A stretch of DNA of 64,000 nucleotides from assembly GCF_000004075.3 (NCBI RefSeq), contig NC_026659.2, positions 27,732,272 through 27,796,271 on the forward strand, in the 5' to 3' direction. A program made the position numbers and the translations under genes. The stretch is from Cucumis sativus (taxonomy: Eukaryota > Streptophyta > Magnoliopsida > Cucurbitales > Cucurbitaceae). Below are positions 46,938 to 59,665 of the stretch, piece after piece; within the stretch, counting starts at the first letter, position 1; the number at the start of each line of letters is the position of its first letter. The notes beneath the pieces were generated by a model. That model did no database searches, had not been told where the DNA came from, and saw only the letters and a program-made list of their open reading frames with translations.

Positions 46938-48990
46938 CTAAAAGACAAAAGGGAGAAGAGCTTTGACATTGTTGGGGAAAGCTTCAAATTTGGAGATGTA
47001 CCATTTCCTAGTGGCATAGCTCCTCCCAGCCAAATAAACAGCAGTGCCAATGCTGAAGCACAAAGGATAAAGCTCCTGAGAAATGAATGCAAATCCAAAA
47101 TACCCAATTATTTCAAACAGATAATGAGGGCAAACGACAAAGCTGAAGAGGCCTCCTTTGGGAATTTTGTAGGCTGTGTCTCCTTGTTTTCTTGTTTGTG
47201 ACAAGAGATAATGATGGTAAAAATTCCCAATAATGCCTATAAGAAACGAACCAACTCCAATGTTTTTCAGATCAATGGGTGGCTCTGGAAGCCCTTGTGA
47301 AAGGTGCTGAGTGTATATCATGATTGCTGTGGACATGAAGTAGCTTAAGGAGATTTGAATTGCTGTCTTCAATACCATTTTACTGCTGTATTTGTGAATA
47401 AACAGTACCTGTCATGATTTTCAAGAACACACCACTACTTCAAAGATGTAGTTGAAGATAATAGTAGTTGAACTTCTTTGTTACAAAATCAACAAAGAAA
47501 CAATGCGAGTAGGTGTAGACCATAGAGAAAGGACAAATTATTACTAGAGAGTTTATATATGACAGCTCTCTAAACTTTTAGCCTAAAATCGTTAAACAAA
47601 TAGAGTGAGATCCCGAGGTTAGTCATTTGAAGAGTCATGTAACAGATTCAAAGCATTCCAAAATTTCTAACTTTACAAGTGAAGAAGAGTGTAAAGTATT
47701 GAAATAATTAAACTCAACATGGCCATCAGCTTAATTTTTTAAAACATTTTGCATTGTTTTCTAAATAGCTCATATAATTTGCAAGATATCTGTTACACTA
47801 TTTCAAAGTTTCATAGTTCAACCTTTCACCTGAAATGGAGTGAAAAAGAAAAAAATAATCAAGAACAAAGAAGAATAGTTCGAGGGATGAAAGGTATAAG
47901 ACTTGCAATCACATTGTTGATTAGTGAAACATAATTTTTTGAGAACTGCTGAACAGAATCGTGTTGTTTGTTTCTTTCTTAAGCATGACTTAATATAATA
48001 ATCAGTCTGAACATTCTATACAAAGTACAATAGTCGAATATATTCATGATAATTAGATTAGTCAAAGAGTAAAATTAATAAAGTCAGATTGTCTCTAAGC
48101 AAATGGGTTATTGTTAAAATGGGCATAGCTCAACTAGCAACTTGGAACTCGAGATTTTGATTAAGCCATCCTTGGTCAAAAGAAAAAAACAAAAGTACTC
48201 ATCAAAATTGATAATAAGACAACCGCCAAAGTGAGCCTAAGTCAAAGTTCGAAACCCCAATTCATAATATATGCAAACAATGAATTAAAAAAAAAATTGG
48301 GTCAAAAGTTTTTCAAGCCTGTAAACAAAGAAGAACAGAGTTCCAAACTTGATATCTCCAACGGAATGATAAGAAGCAGAGAAGGAAAAAAGGATTCAAT
48401 TCTCTCTACAACATTCTCTTCGCCACGAATTTTCATACAGTGTTCAAGAACCCGATAATTTTTTTAAGAATAAGATTAATAACTTCTAAATAAACACCCA
48501 ATCGAATCGAACAAATGAAGTTACGAGGATATGAATTTCGCTGTACTCAAGAACATCAGAGAAGAACTGCATTCTGTAATCCCTAATTCCAGAATCAGAT
48601 TTGAAATTTCAGAACTCAAACAAAGGCTTAAAGAGAGAGAGAGAGAGAGAGAGACAGTACCTCAAATATCCTCTTGAAGAAATGGAGAGTGAGAGCAGAT
48701 TTAAGCAGAAAAACCCTCTCATCACCGCTCGGAAAGAGCCAAAACGACGCGGCGCCAGCTAGAAACGCCGGAGTATAAGCCAAAAGCATTCCGTATTTGG
48801 ACGAAACCTTAGATTCTTCGGCTGAAAGTTTCGAAGCACCATTTGCATTCCAGAACTTGGAATACTGCAAATGCTTACCGTTGATCTCGGAAAGGCCAGC
48901 CATAGCCAACGCCGTCGTGCTAACTACCGTCATCACATTGACGAACGTGGAAGGAGGCGGAGGGAAGAGAAACGCCGACAAAACGTCCAT
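46938..48990 (-). CDS. Steroid 5-alpha-reductase-like membrane enzyme, gene 2
   Basis: Exons are 48990-48661 and 47408-46938 (266 aa; phase-0 intron of 1.25 kb). The start MDVLSAFLFPPPPSTFVNVM was chosen because it aligns with the starts of genes 3 and 4; a longer in-frame ATG at 49086 is not shared. Exon 1 contains KHLQYSKFWN and LHFFKRIFE. Exon 2 starts VLFIHKYSSKM and carries YKIPKGGLF, CPHYLFEI, and GRSYATRKWYISKFEAFP, ending LLPFVF. Multiple membrane segments are present. The intron begins with a GA/CT microsatellite directly after the donor. All family residues that I can judge are kept, so it looks functional. Confidence 0.92.
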
Positions 48991-50388
48991 TGCCGCCGAA
49001 ACCCAGATGGGAAAGAGCTTCAAAAGGTATGGGTAGGAATGAAACGGCATAGGAGGGTGGGAGATTGAAGATTTATAGAAGGCCAATGTTCAGGCTAAAT
49101 CCCAATGTGGGGATTGAAGCATCTTTTGGGTGTGTACGAAGAAGAATCGGTGGTGTGGTTTTACACACGTTACATCCGTTACATCCAAAATGCATATGAT
49201 CTCATATGGAACGTTTCACCCAAAAAAACATTAATTAAATGTAAACCCAACTACCTTTCAAACTTAAGCAATTGTTTTAAACGAAACTTTTGGTTAAAAG
49301 GGTTTATCATTCCTACTTTATTCTATAAATCTTTAGATTAATTTTCATTTTAATATTGAGTGGTTCAAAACTCTTCAATTTTCTTTTTTAGATTAATTTG
49401 TATATTTAATCTTGTGAATTTTATAATTTACTTTTTTTTTCTAGTGATTTGCTAGAAATCAAAACCACAAGCGTCACCCGCCATAAAGAGAATTGAAAGT
49501 CAACATTTTCATTCGAGTAGAATTTATTGACAAAATGAAAGTAATTAAGTAACAACTAGCATGCATCTTTAATAGCTCAAGTAAAGAAAATTCTACCTAT
49601 AATGTAATCACTTTTGGTTAAATTTGAGATTGATTATAAATAAATAAATAATTAATAAACCCTTTACGTTGTGACTCTTTAATATGACTATAAAATTTTA
49701 GTCAAATAAACCTAATTTCATCGTCACAAAAATAGTCTAAAAATATATGGAAAATTTAATGCTTCGCAATTTATTTATCCTTTACTGGAATTAGACTTAT
49801 TCAGAAATTTTTTTGCATTAAATATTTTGTTTGAATGGAAGGACGGCTTTAGATATCTAATTAAGTTCTGCATACTATATTTAGTATGATTCTAAGAACG
49901 AAAGATGATTTAGACCGATACATAAATTTATGATAAATCAAATTCTACAATACGAACAGATATACATGGTTAATGCATACTTGATTATAGCAGCAAATCA
50001 ATCAATCAATTATTTGATTATGCCCAGAGAAACATTTGATACATTACAACGATTACATCAAACTGAAATTACATAAAAAGCCTCCAAAAATAACACAACA
50101 ATTATTTCAAATATCTAAAACTAAATTATTCAATGTTACCCCTACAATAATACAACAACTCCTAGGGGTTACTTTTCGTAGAGCTGACATTACTACACAT
50201 AAATTATTCAATGTGAGTACGAGACATCAATGGAAGCCGGAGACTGATCAAAGAAATAGTACAATGATCCAATTCTGACGTTGATTCAAATGTCAAAGGT
50301 AATGATAATAATGCACAACTTGGACAGTAATTTAAAGGTACATGTTCTTGGAGAAAGTTGAGGGATGATTTATATAATTTAACTCAGC
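48991..50388. other. Spacer: promoter of gene 2 and 3' flank of gene 3
   Basis: Contains the TTCTATAAA promoter motif at 49072-49080 (minus). The rest is AT-rich with no recognised gene. Confidence 0.5.
49072..49080 (-). promoter_or_regulatory. TATA box of 5-alpha-reductase-like gene 2
   Basis: Minus-strand TTCTATAAA about 85 bases before the ATG. The same nine bases occur upstream of genes 3 and 4. Confidence 0.65.
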
Positions 50389-51869
50389 CTAGAATACGAA
50401 GGGAATGAGGGCTTTGATATGTTGAGGGAAGTCTTCAAATTTAGAGACGTACCATTTCCGTGTGGCGTAGCTTCTTCCACCCAGATAGATAGCGGTGGCA
50501 ATGGCGAAGAAGAATGCGTAAAATGTCTGAGAGATGAGAGCAAAGCCGAAATACACAGTTATTTCGAACATGTAGTGTGGGCAGATGATGATGCCGAAGA
50601 GGCCTCCTTTGGGGATTTTGTAGCCTGTTTCTCCTTTTTTTCTAGTTTGAGACAAAAGAATATGGTGGTACATGTTACCAATAATGCCTATTACAAACAC
50701 AGCAATTCCGATGTTTTTCAGATCAATGGTTGGCTCTGGAAGTGCTTTTGATTGCTGTTGAGCGTATATCATAAGTGCTGTAGAAGAGAAGTAGCTGAGG
50801 GAGATGATTAATGCTGAATCAATTACCATCTTGCCGCTGTATTTGTGAACAAATAGTACCTGTAGAATTTATAAGAGTTTATGATTTCATTTAGTTTTTC
50901 CAACGAACTGCGAAGTTCAGTTTTGTTTTTCCAATTAATTAATTGTTGATTAATTCTTTAGTTTAGCTTAATAAGATCTCTGCAGCAGTTCCCAAGTGAG
51001 GAAAGAAGTATTATTTTAACTAATAGTTTACTAGAAGAAGAAAGAGAAATGTCACAAGGAAGAGAGAGAAGAAAATTTTAAAAATTAATGAGATGAAACA
51101 ACCTTTTAGTCCCTCAAATTTTAAAAATGGTTTGTAACAGAGATGGAGGATTCGTACGCAAGTTGAGCTTATCCGCCAAGATTTTAATGATGATGACTCA
51201 TGAAGTTCATCAAGAAATTGAATGTCAACAAAACTATGCTTCTTGTCCAAGATCCAAAAATAGATCAAACTACTTTTAAAGAATTCAAATCAAATCGAAA
51301 AGTACAGAGGAAGGTCAACACGTTCTCAAAAAATCCCTGATTCTCGTTCGACCGAGTACCAAAAACGAATCAAACAATATTGAATAACTAATTCTTCAAA
51401 AGAAAACGAATAGTAAAGAATCAATCACACAAACAGAGCAAGAACTTTCATTCAACAACATAAATCCATTAACAAGGCTTAGACTATATTCCAGATCTTG
51501 ATTTATTGACAAAATCAGAAAGAAATAGATTACCTCAAAGTCGCGCTTGAAGAAATGGAAAGTGAGAGCGGACTTAAGCAGAAGAACTCTCAAATCGTCG
51601 TTCGGTAAGAACCAGAACGACGCAGCGCCGGCGAGAACCGCCGGAGTATAAAGCAGGAGCATCCCTAATCTTGAGGAAATCCTGAGTTGCTCTGAGTTGG
51701 ATGATTTCGTAGCACTATTACTCGTATTCCAGAACTTTGAATACTGCAAATGCGTTCCTCTCGCTTCCGAAAACCCTATGACCGCTACCACCACCGAACT
51801 CACCACCGTCATCACGTTAACTAACAGTGATGGAGGCAGCGGAAAGAAAAACGCCGATAAAGTATTCAT
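50389..51869 (-). CDS. Steroid 5-alpha-reductase-like membrane enzyme, gene 3
   Basis: Exons are 51869-51534 and 50859-50389 (268 aa; phase-0 intron of 674 bp at the same codon as gene 2). It starts MNTLSAFFFPLPPSLLVNVM. Exon 2 opens VLFVHKYSGKM and carries TGYKIPKGGLFGIIICPHYMF and GRSYATRKWYVSKFEDFPQH, ending ALIPFVF. Same topology and motifs as the neighbouring paralogues; presumed ER reductase with unknown substrate. Confidence 0.92.
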
Positions 51870-51959
51870 CGCCGCCGTGAACTGCATCGGTGAAGCCTTT
51901 GAGTAAAAACTTGTAAGTCTCGTTTTGAAGCGCTGAGAATATGAAAAACAAAGTGAGGA

Positions 51960-51968
51960 TTTATAGAA
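51960..51968 (-). promoter_or_regulatory. TATA box of 5-alpha-reductase-like gene 3
   Basis: Minus-strand TTCTATAAA about 93 bases before the ATG, shared with genes 2 and 4. Confidence 0.65.
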
Positions 51969-53977
51969 ATAGAAAGGATGCTGGGTGAAGACGCAGGGGG
52001 TATTTTCGTAACTTTGTCAAAGGTGTTATGTGTCACGAAATAATCGTGAACGTTTAAAAATCACTTATTTAATAATTATTTTAAATAGTTTTTGAAATGA
52101 CGTTTTAAAAAATAACAAATTATTCAAATTATTTATAAAATATAATAAAATTTAGAATTCTAAATTTATTACACTCAATAAAATGTTTTATTTTTTACCA
52201 TTTTTTTTATAATTTTATAAATTCTTTTAGGCAATTAAAATTTTTCTCTATAATTTGTAAATAATTTTTTCCTTTTTCAAATGGGTTTAAATTTATATAT
52301 TTTTATCCCAAAAATGTTTAATGTTTACTTGTATTTATTTTATTTCTCGATTAATTTTAATTTTATAATGATTTCGGAGTATTTTAAAAAATAATAATAA
52401 AAAAGAACTACCCATTAAAAAAAAATCACTAAAAACAAATTTTCAATAGACTATTTTTATTTATAGTGTGCATTTGCGATTTTTGATATCTTTTTTGTTT
52501 TTAGTATAAATAAATTTATTTATCAATTTAAAAATTGAAATCATAATGGTATCCATGACTGATTAATCATTTCAACAAAAAAAAAAAAAGTAAAAAGTAA
52601 AATCATCATTCACTTAGTAAAGTCAATAATCTAATCGATTTGGTTATGACACATTAACCTCAAATTTAAAAATTCAGTTACCACTCCCACATTTTAATTA
52701 CAATATTTTTGCAAAAAAAATAAAAATAAATGCTATGTTATGTCAGCGTCTAAATCATCTTTGCCTCCACACACGTTCTCTAACTTTATCAAACTAAGAA
52801 GAATTACCTCGTAGTTCTTAATTTAAAAGACAAATTATTTTTGAGTAAATTTGAACATTTAACGACCATTTAAAATAATCATTTTTATTCAACCACTAGA
52901 CCTCTCGACCATACCACCGATAACAATCCCAATGGTACAGAGGTGTCAAAGAGATTGTATTTTAGTATATTTTCTACTCTTTTCTTACTATTCCAGACGT
53001 TGATATGATTATTTGTCCATTTCTAATTTAACATCAATCATATAGAATCCAATACATGGATAGTATATATACATTTGAAAATGTGTAAATAATTTTCAAA
53101 TTTTGCAATTTTGAAATAATCTTCATAGTGTAAAATATGCACAAAACAAAAAAAGCTTGAAAATGACCTGACAAAAATGTGATAATTTGCAATTTTCAAA
53201 TTTCGATTATTGTTTTTCTTCTCGAGGTACCAAAATTTGCATTATTGTTTTGTTTCTTAAGCAAAAACGTCGTCGTCTTGCTTCCAACGTGAAACATTAC
53301 AAAATCTCAGATTATATATATATACTTTTTTTAATTCTAGAAAAACAAATCTGACCATAACTCATTATATATATTGAATTAAATCAATTTCTTCTACAAC
53401 TTGCGAATAAAATATAAAATAAGAAAAAAGACAAACTGTCACGTCAAATTATTTAAATAAATTATCTCCACTATATATCGTATTTTTATAATTTTCTACA
53501 CATTAAATTATCCATTATATATATACACATACGTACACACGTATAGATATATATGTGTTTATTTTAATGAATTGATTTTAATATTATAATTGAATGAGTT
53601 AAAAAAATTAGATTTTGCGAACCAATATTATAATTGCATTACATGCATAATTCTATATATTGTCTATGTTCGATGTTTTGACCGTTCGATAGTATAGTTT
53701 AAAGACCATATTTCTTGGGTAAATTTTGTTTTTTCTCGATTTGTTTTGTTGATCTAAAGCTCTCTTTTTATTGTACACAATTAATTGACGAATCTTTAAA
53801 CATATTAATATCTTTATTTTGATTTATAAGTTAATGATAAATAAAAAGATATGCACACGTCAACACCATTTTAATATGAAAAAACCAGATGTAAAAATAC
53901 ATTGAAGTGCTAATTAGAAGTCTAAAATTAAATTATTTGGAAGATAGTTTATTGGACATTATTACACTCATACACTC

Positions 53978-54190
53978 ATGCACATGTCATAACTCATTTT
54001 TTTAGCTTAATCATAACATTTTAATAAGGTGTGTGTGCATATATATATATATATAAAGATTGGGTATAAAGTTGTATTAAATGATGCACATGTCATAACT
54101 CATTTTTTTTAGCTTAATCATAACATTTTAATAAGGTGTGTGTGCATATATATATATATATAAAGATTGGGTATAAAGTTGTATTAAATG
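53978..54190 (+). repeat. 106/107-bp tandem direct duplication
   Basis: Copy 1 is 53978-54083 and copy 2 is 54084-54190. Both contain ATGCACATGTCATAACTC, GGTGTGTGTGCAT, an (AT)8 run and GATTGGGTATAAAGTTG. The only difference I see is one extra T in a T-run of copy 2. Near identity points to a recent event or to an assembly duplication. Confidence 0.93.
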
Positions 54191-55288
54191 TGTATGGGCA
54201 ATAAATAAATGCTTGAAATTATTGTTTGATTGCAATGTGATTGAATTTAATTCACGTATTTATTTATATTGTATTCTTTTCGCTTTTGGATATAGTAATC
54301 TTTTTCATTAGGGAAAATGTTTAGAAAAATTAAATATTAAACTAAAACCTTGTAATTTTCACGTCTCATAATCTACTATACTACGTTCGTGTTAAACGTA
54401 ATAGATTAATGAGATTAAAAAGTGGATTATATTTTATCACTTTTAGTGTTATTGGTTTATTTGTGTTACTAAGTTACTGATACATAGGATCCACATCCAA
54501 ATTTATAATGAAACAAGACGATGCATATCGATGAGTTAAGGGTGTTCAATTCAATTAAGTGAGAGAATTATGTTCTATTGTTACACACCATTATCAATAT
54601 AGTTATCGTTACCATTGTAACAGCTGAACATTTTTAATGTTACTGTTTGACCCTCAAGGTAGAGGTAACAATCAGTAACAGTAACGATACGTTTTACAAA
54701 TTTTAATTTTTAGTATATCATATAAAAAACAATCTAATTACTTTTGCATCTCACTATCTTGATCTGTCAATGAAATTTCATTAGGATTACATTAATTTTT
54801 ATTGTGATTGGATGAACGTGTTATCTATTATTCTATACAATGAACCATGATATTGGACAGATTGTTATTATTATATGTAGGTAATTGTTACATTTCAATA
54901 ATATAATTTGTTTCATAGAAATAAGTTTGACCCAACCAATGCATCAAATTAACCAAACATTTCCAAAATTCACAAACTTGTAAGTTGTTCTTATCCGAAA
55001 GAAATTTTTATAAAATTTATTCTTAATATCAGATGTTTACACCATTAAAGTTAAAATTGTTGCTCCACTTCTTTAGGTATAGGATTTAAATTATTTTCTA
55101 AATAAATAATTATTGTCAGGATCAACTTTTCACGTTATACCATAGCATTAAATTTCTTTCGATATTGACATAAAAGAGACGAATAATTGGCACTAACACA
55201 CACTCTAAACATTTATTCTCAACTGTTAAGACCAATACCACATTGTGAAGAAACTAATTAAAAAAAGACTAACAAACAATTAACATAA

Positions 55289-56189
55289 TTAAAACACAAA
55301 GGGGAGAAGGGCTTTAACATGGATAGGGAAGTCTTCAAACTTAGAGACATACCATTTCCTAGTGGCATAGCTTCTCCCACTCAAATACAAAGCAGTGGCA
55401 AACGCAAAGAACAATGAGTAAATTGTTTGAGAGATGAAAGCAAATCCAAAGAACTCAATTATCTCAAACAGATAATGAGGGCAAATGATAAGGCTGAAGA
55501 GGCCTCCTTTGGGAATTTTGTAGCTTGTTTCTCCTTGCTTCCTTGTTTGTGACAAGAGATAATGATGGTAAAAGTTCCCAATAATGCCTATCAGAAACAA
55601 ACCAACCCCAATGCTTTTCAGATCAATGGGTGGCTCACGAAGAAGGCCTTGTGAAAGGTGTTGAGTGTATATCATGATCGCTGTGGAGGAGAAATAGCTG
55701 AAGGAGATCGTAATCACTGAGTCAACTGCCATTTTGCTGCTGTATTTGTGAAGAAACAGTACCTGCATGTGTATAAAAGTTTCAATCAATTAATGGTTGT
55801 AGTAGGAAAAAAGACGAGGAGTAGAAAATGTGTTTATACTAAACACGATGATCATTAATTACCTCAAGGTTTCTCTTGAAGAAATGCAAGACGAGAGCTG
55901 ACTTAAGCAGAAGAATCCTCCGATCCTCACTTGGAAACAACCATAGCGATACGACGCCGGCGAGAAACGCCGGGATATAAGCTACTAACATTCCTAACTT
56001 AGCCGACAAGTTAAAAGATTTCCGATCAGTATTCGCATTATTACTACTCCAGAACTTGGAATACTTCAGATGCTTCCCTCTAGCTTCTGATAGCCCCACC
56101 ACCGCCACAATCGCCGAGCTCACCACCGTCATCACGTTCACAAACGCCGAAGCCGGCGGCGGAAAAACAAACTCCGATAAAGTATCCAT
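55289..56189 (-). CDS. Steroid 5-alpha-reductase-like membrane enzyme, gene 4
   Basis: Exons are 56189-55863 and 55762-55289 (266 aa; phase-0 intron of only 99 bp at the conserved E|VLF site). The start is ATG 56189 (MDTLSEFVFPPPASAFVNVM). Exon 2 opens VLFLHKYSSKM and has SYKIPKGGLFSLIICPHYLF and GRSYATRKWYVSKFEDFPIH, ending ALLPFVF. Relative to gene 2 it has one extra residue in the loop (GLLREPPIDLK). It is closest to gene 2 by eye, for example QHLSQGL and IGIIGNFYHHYLLSQTRKQG in both. Confidence 0.92.
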
Positions 56190-56248
56190 CAAACTCCTCT
56201 GTGTAAATATTCTTGATTGTTCGAAGAGATGGTTTCGGAAGTGGGGCT

Positions 56249-56257
56249 TTTATAGAA
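56249..56257 (-). promoter_or_regulatory. TATA box of 5-alpha-reductase-like gene 4
   Basis: Minus-strand TTCTATAAA, about 60 bases before the ATG, shared with genes 2 and 3. Confidence 0.65.
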
Positions 56258-56924
56258 ACTGGGTAATGGGTATATCTGCATGTTCATATTTTTCAAACTT
56301 AAGTTTACGATACAAAATTCAAATTTTCTTGTTCTTGTTCATCATAGGTGAGAGTGCCTAAATTCAATAGTAATCCATATTTTTGTGTATAGTCAAAGAC
56401 TGAAAATCAATAAAGATTGAGTTCATATGTTTCGTATGAAAAGGGTAGTGTGTTGTTTCGAAATTGAAGCGCCGTGTTAATTAAGGTTTGAGCTTTCTAT
56501 GGTTTTCATACGGAAAAGTATTGAAATTGGGCAGTCAACATAGGTTATACCATTTTATTGGGTTATTTGGACCAATATGATATCACCGACCTACAATCAA
56601 ACATAGCCGTATGGAGGTCGATCCTAAGGGAATAAGGCAAAGTGTAAATATATCATAGTCTAGTAATACAATTTGAACTCATGACTTCTTGTTCTTACGT
56701 ACATATAACTACAGTGTTGAGCTCATATTAGCATAGTTTTTGAAAAAGTGTGTTTGTTGATTATCGTTTACAATTATTTACTATCGTTGTCTAGTGAACA
56801 ATAATTGTTTAAATTAAAAATCTACAACTTTAACTAACACATAATTAAACAGTTGGATCATACGGATTAATTTCCGTTTATTCCTTATTTTTTAAATTTT
56901 TATAATGGTAAAAAATGAAAAATT

Positions 56925-57085
56925 TGACAAAATCTTCACAAATTATAGCAAAATTTCAAATTCTATTAATAATAGACGTTGATATGATAGACACTGATAT
57001 GTTCTAACAATGATAGAAGCTTATTGGTTAATCCAAAACCTTGCTGTAGTTGTTAATTATTTTAATTTATTTTACTATACCTGAA
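56925..57085. repeat. MITE-like inverted-repeat element, copy H
   Basis: CTTCACAAATTATAGCAAAAT arm, then AATAGACGTTGATATGATAG-type segments, then a right arm ending TTTACTATACCTG. Member of the dispersed family. Confidence 0.45.
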
Positions 57086-57929
57086 AATGTTTTCTTTTGT
57101 TTATGTGTGTAATATCGAGCTTCAATCATTTTCATCCAAAAATCCATTAGATTACTTTTTTACTTCATCAAGTGTGGACAAGAAATTCGAACCTTAGATA
57201 TTCTCGTCATATTTAATAAAAATGTAAAACCATATATAATAAATACCATAATTTTGATTTGTCTTTCATAAATATTTAACGTCATAGTTTTCGAAAGAGG
57301 AGACTTTTAACAAATTATTAAGGATAATACCAATGAGAAAGGAAATTGGAGGCCATCTGACTTAGAAGTTAGAATGATTTTATAGGTGACCTAATTTTCA
57401 TTGTTCACACTTACTTCACAATTACTTTATTTAATTTAGCATTTTGATTCAATAAAAATATAGTTATTTTTCATTATAGTGTTTATTGTCTTAATATAAA
57501 ACTATTGTTTTAAATGTTTTTTTGACACTATTTATAAACTATAAACTATAAAATATGAAGTCACCTTTTACTAACATAATGAATCAATATAAAAGAGGAT
57601 AATGAATCAAAATATATTTATCAAATACAGTAAAGTTCCATATATAATAAATGATAGTCTTTCCATTAGCATTGAAAAAATATAAAAAATTTCTATATTT
57701 TATGTAAATATTTTTTAATATTTTTGTCATTTTCGTTAAATTTCATTTATCCATATATCATAAGTTGACGGAAAACATAATTACGTAATATCAATTAATT
57801 TATGAATGTTTTTTTATTTTTTGTAATTATCAATTTTTTTTATATTTATTATTTATAATAAATCACATTAATAATACATTGTTTAAATTTTAAGAAAGTT
57901 AATTAATTCCATCAAATAAAAAAATGGCA

Positions 57930-58085
57930 TTTTAAAAACAACAAAATAAATTAAAATATTTACAAATTATAGCAAAATTTTGGATTTTATCAAGACACTA
58001 TAGCATATCAATGACTATCAGTGATATAATTTGCTATAAGCTGTAAATATTTTTGTAAAATTTACTATTTTTAAAAATTCTCTTA
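57930..58085. repeat. MITE-like inverted-repeat element, copy J (best preserved)
   Basis: The left arm AATATTTACAAATTATAGC is mirrored by GCTATAAGCTGTAAATATT on the right. The outer parts (CATTTTAAAAACAACAAAAT and ATTTACTATTTTTAAAAA) also pair. About 155 bp, no coding capacity. Confidence 0.65.
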
Positions 58086-58304
58086 AAAAAACAAAAAAAA
58101 TTATAATATAGTGATTAGCTTCAAAATAATTAAGTATATAACAATATTTTTTAAAAATTACGAGTATAACAAAATCTATTAACGATAAAAGTCACTAAAA
58201 TCATATTGCAAATATTGGTCTAATACTAATAAACTATAAGAATATATAGTGACAAAATTGTAATTTAGAATTTATTATATTTGCAATTGGTAAGCAATTA
58301 ATAA

Positions 58305-58480
58305 TATGAAACATTTTTTAAAATATCAAAAAAATTAAAATATTTACAAATTATAGCAAAATTTTAGATTTTATCAACAATAGTCTTCTATTACCATAGC
58401 ATATGAATAACTATTAGCATAGAATTCGTTTGGTGTGGTAAATATTCGGTAAAATTTGTTATTTTTTAAAATTACTCTAA
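58305..58480. repeat. MITE-like inverted-repeat element, copy K
   Basis: Left arm AATATTTACAAATTATAGC as in copy J; diverged right arm with GGTAAATATTCGGTAAAATT. It lies about 220 bp after copy J in the same orientation. Confidence 0.55.
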
Positions 58481-58848
58481 TATTTATTCCTAAAATTAGT
58501 AATTTATAAAAGGAAATAAAAGAACGAAGCCTATTTTAGAGTCACAACGGCCCACTAAAAAATCATACGAAAACTCTAACCACTAAGCACCCATTACACT
58601 GACCACCACGTGCACCTTCACGGTTTTTAGGGACCAGATGATCGATAGGCCATTAATGAAAATTACGAAGTTAATATACTTTTTTTATATTTAAAAGATA
58701 ACACTTATTACTATACTTTAATAAAAAGGAAAGTATCGTTAAAAAAAGAGAGAGAGAAAAAAATTTATTAGAATAAAAAAAAATCATAGACTTGATTAAA
58801 AAATTATAAAGAAAAATTAATTAAAATTAGTTGTGTTAACAAAATCAT

Positions 58849-58920
58849 GTGGCTGTAGTTTAGTGGTAAGAATTCCACGTTGTGGCCGTGGAGACCTGGG
58901 CTCGAATCCCAGCAGCCACA
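58849..58920 (+). tRNA. tRNA-His (GTG anticodon)
   Basis: 72 nt. The acceptor stem is GTGGCTG/CAGCCAC with discriminator A, the D arm lies around TAGTTTAGTGG, the anticodon stem is CCACG/CGTGG with loop TTGTGGC (anticodon GTG), and the T arm is CTGGG-CTCGAAT-CCCAG. Internal A and B boxes (TAGTTTAGTGG, GGCTCGAATCC) are intact. A TTTTT run about 13 bases downstream can end pol III transcription. There is no intron. It is a standard plant nuclear tRNA; as in all tRNA-His the extra 5' G would be added after transcription. Confidence 0.97.
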
Positions 58921-59426
58921 TCAAATACATGCATTTTTGTATATTTGCTTAACTTGCATGTTCAATTATGCCAATCAATTTTAATAGATAATAGAATATA
59001 AAATAAACAATTACAATGATTTCTTTATATATATATATATATAATTAATTTATGGATTAGTATCTACAAAATTAATCACAAATTTGATCTGAGACGTGAT
59101 TATGTGTGGGTCGAAGTCAATTTTTTGATAAAGTCATCTACTAGATCAATTATGATCCGTTTAATTTATGTGATAAATTTTGTCAGTTTTTTTTTTATGG
59201 GTTTAACTATTTGAAATATTATATGGTTATAGGCTAATAATAGCTCATGAAATTAAAATTCTAAAAACTATGCCCGTGAATTTAAAATATTATCAATATA
59301 AAATTTTGCTTTTTTTTAAATAAATATTAAGTTGTTTTGTTGTAAATTAAAATAGTTTTTTTTTGTTAGTTAATTCGTCAATTAGTAAATACAAAATTAA
59401 TCACAATTTGTCTATCTCTTAAATCG

Positions 59427-59665
59427 TAGGAGTGATCATCAATTGGTCGTCGATTTTTAACCGACCATGGTACGTAATCAACATCAACCATCGATGGGTA
59501 AATGTCGATAGGTTTTTGTTCGTATGTTGGGTCGGTCAATCAGTTTGACTATTTGAAATGTTTTCTAAAATTTATCGATTTGAAACGTTTTCAAACCAAC
59601 ACTCATCAACCCCTTTCGTTCTCTCATCGTCCGAATTCGATTTAAACCATCCACGCTCACTTCTA
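59427..59665. repeat. MITE-like element with TAGGAGTGATC / GCTCACTTCTA ends
   Basis: Imperfect terminal inverted repeats, with internal CGACCATGG/GGTCGGTC-type complementary segments. 239 bp, no coding capacity. The ends resemble those of the element at 19381-19624. Confidence 0.45.

Larger units (their letters stand above)
51870..55288. other. Long spacer between genes 3 and 4
   Basis: 3.4 kb of AT-rich DNA. It holds the promoter motif of gene 3 (51960-51968) and a nearly perfect 106-bp tandem duplication (53978-54190). No conserved protein seen. Confidence 0.55.
56190..58848. other. Spacer with several MITE-like copies
   Basis: The promoter of gene 4 is followed by at least four members of the tttacaaa/tatagcaaaa inverted-repeat family (about 56925-57085, 57585-57720, 57930-58085, 58305-58480). 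No gene seen. Confidence 0.5.

Noticed and set aside
49081-49086. Upstream ATG at 49086 as start of 5-alpha-reductase-like gene 2
   Set aside because: It adds 32 residues absent from genes 3 and 4 and overlaps the likely TATA position at 49072-49080.
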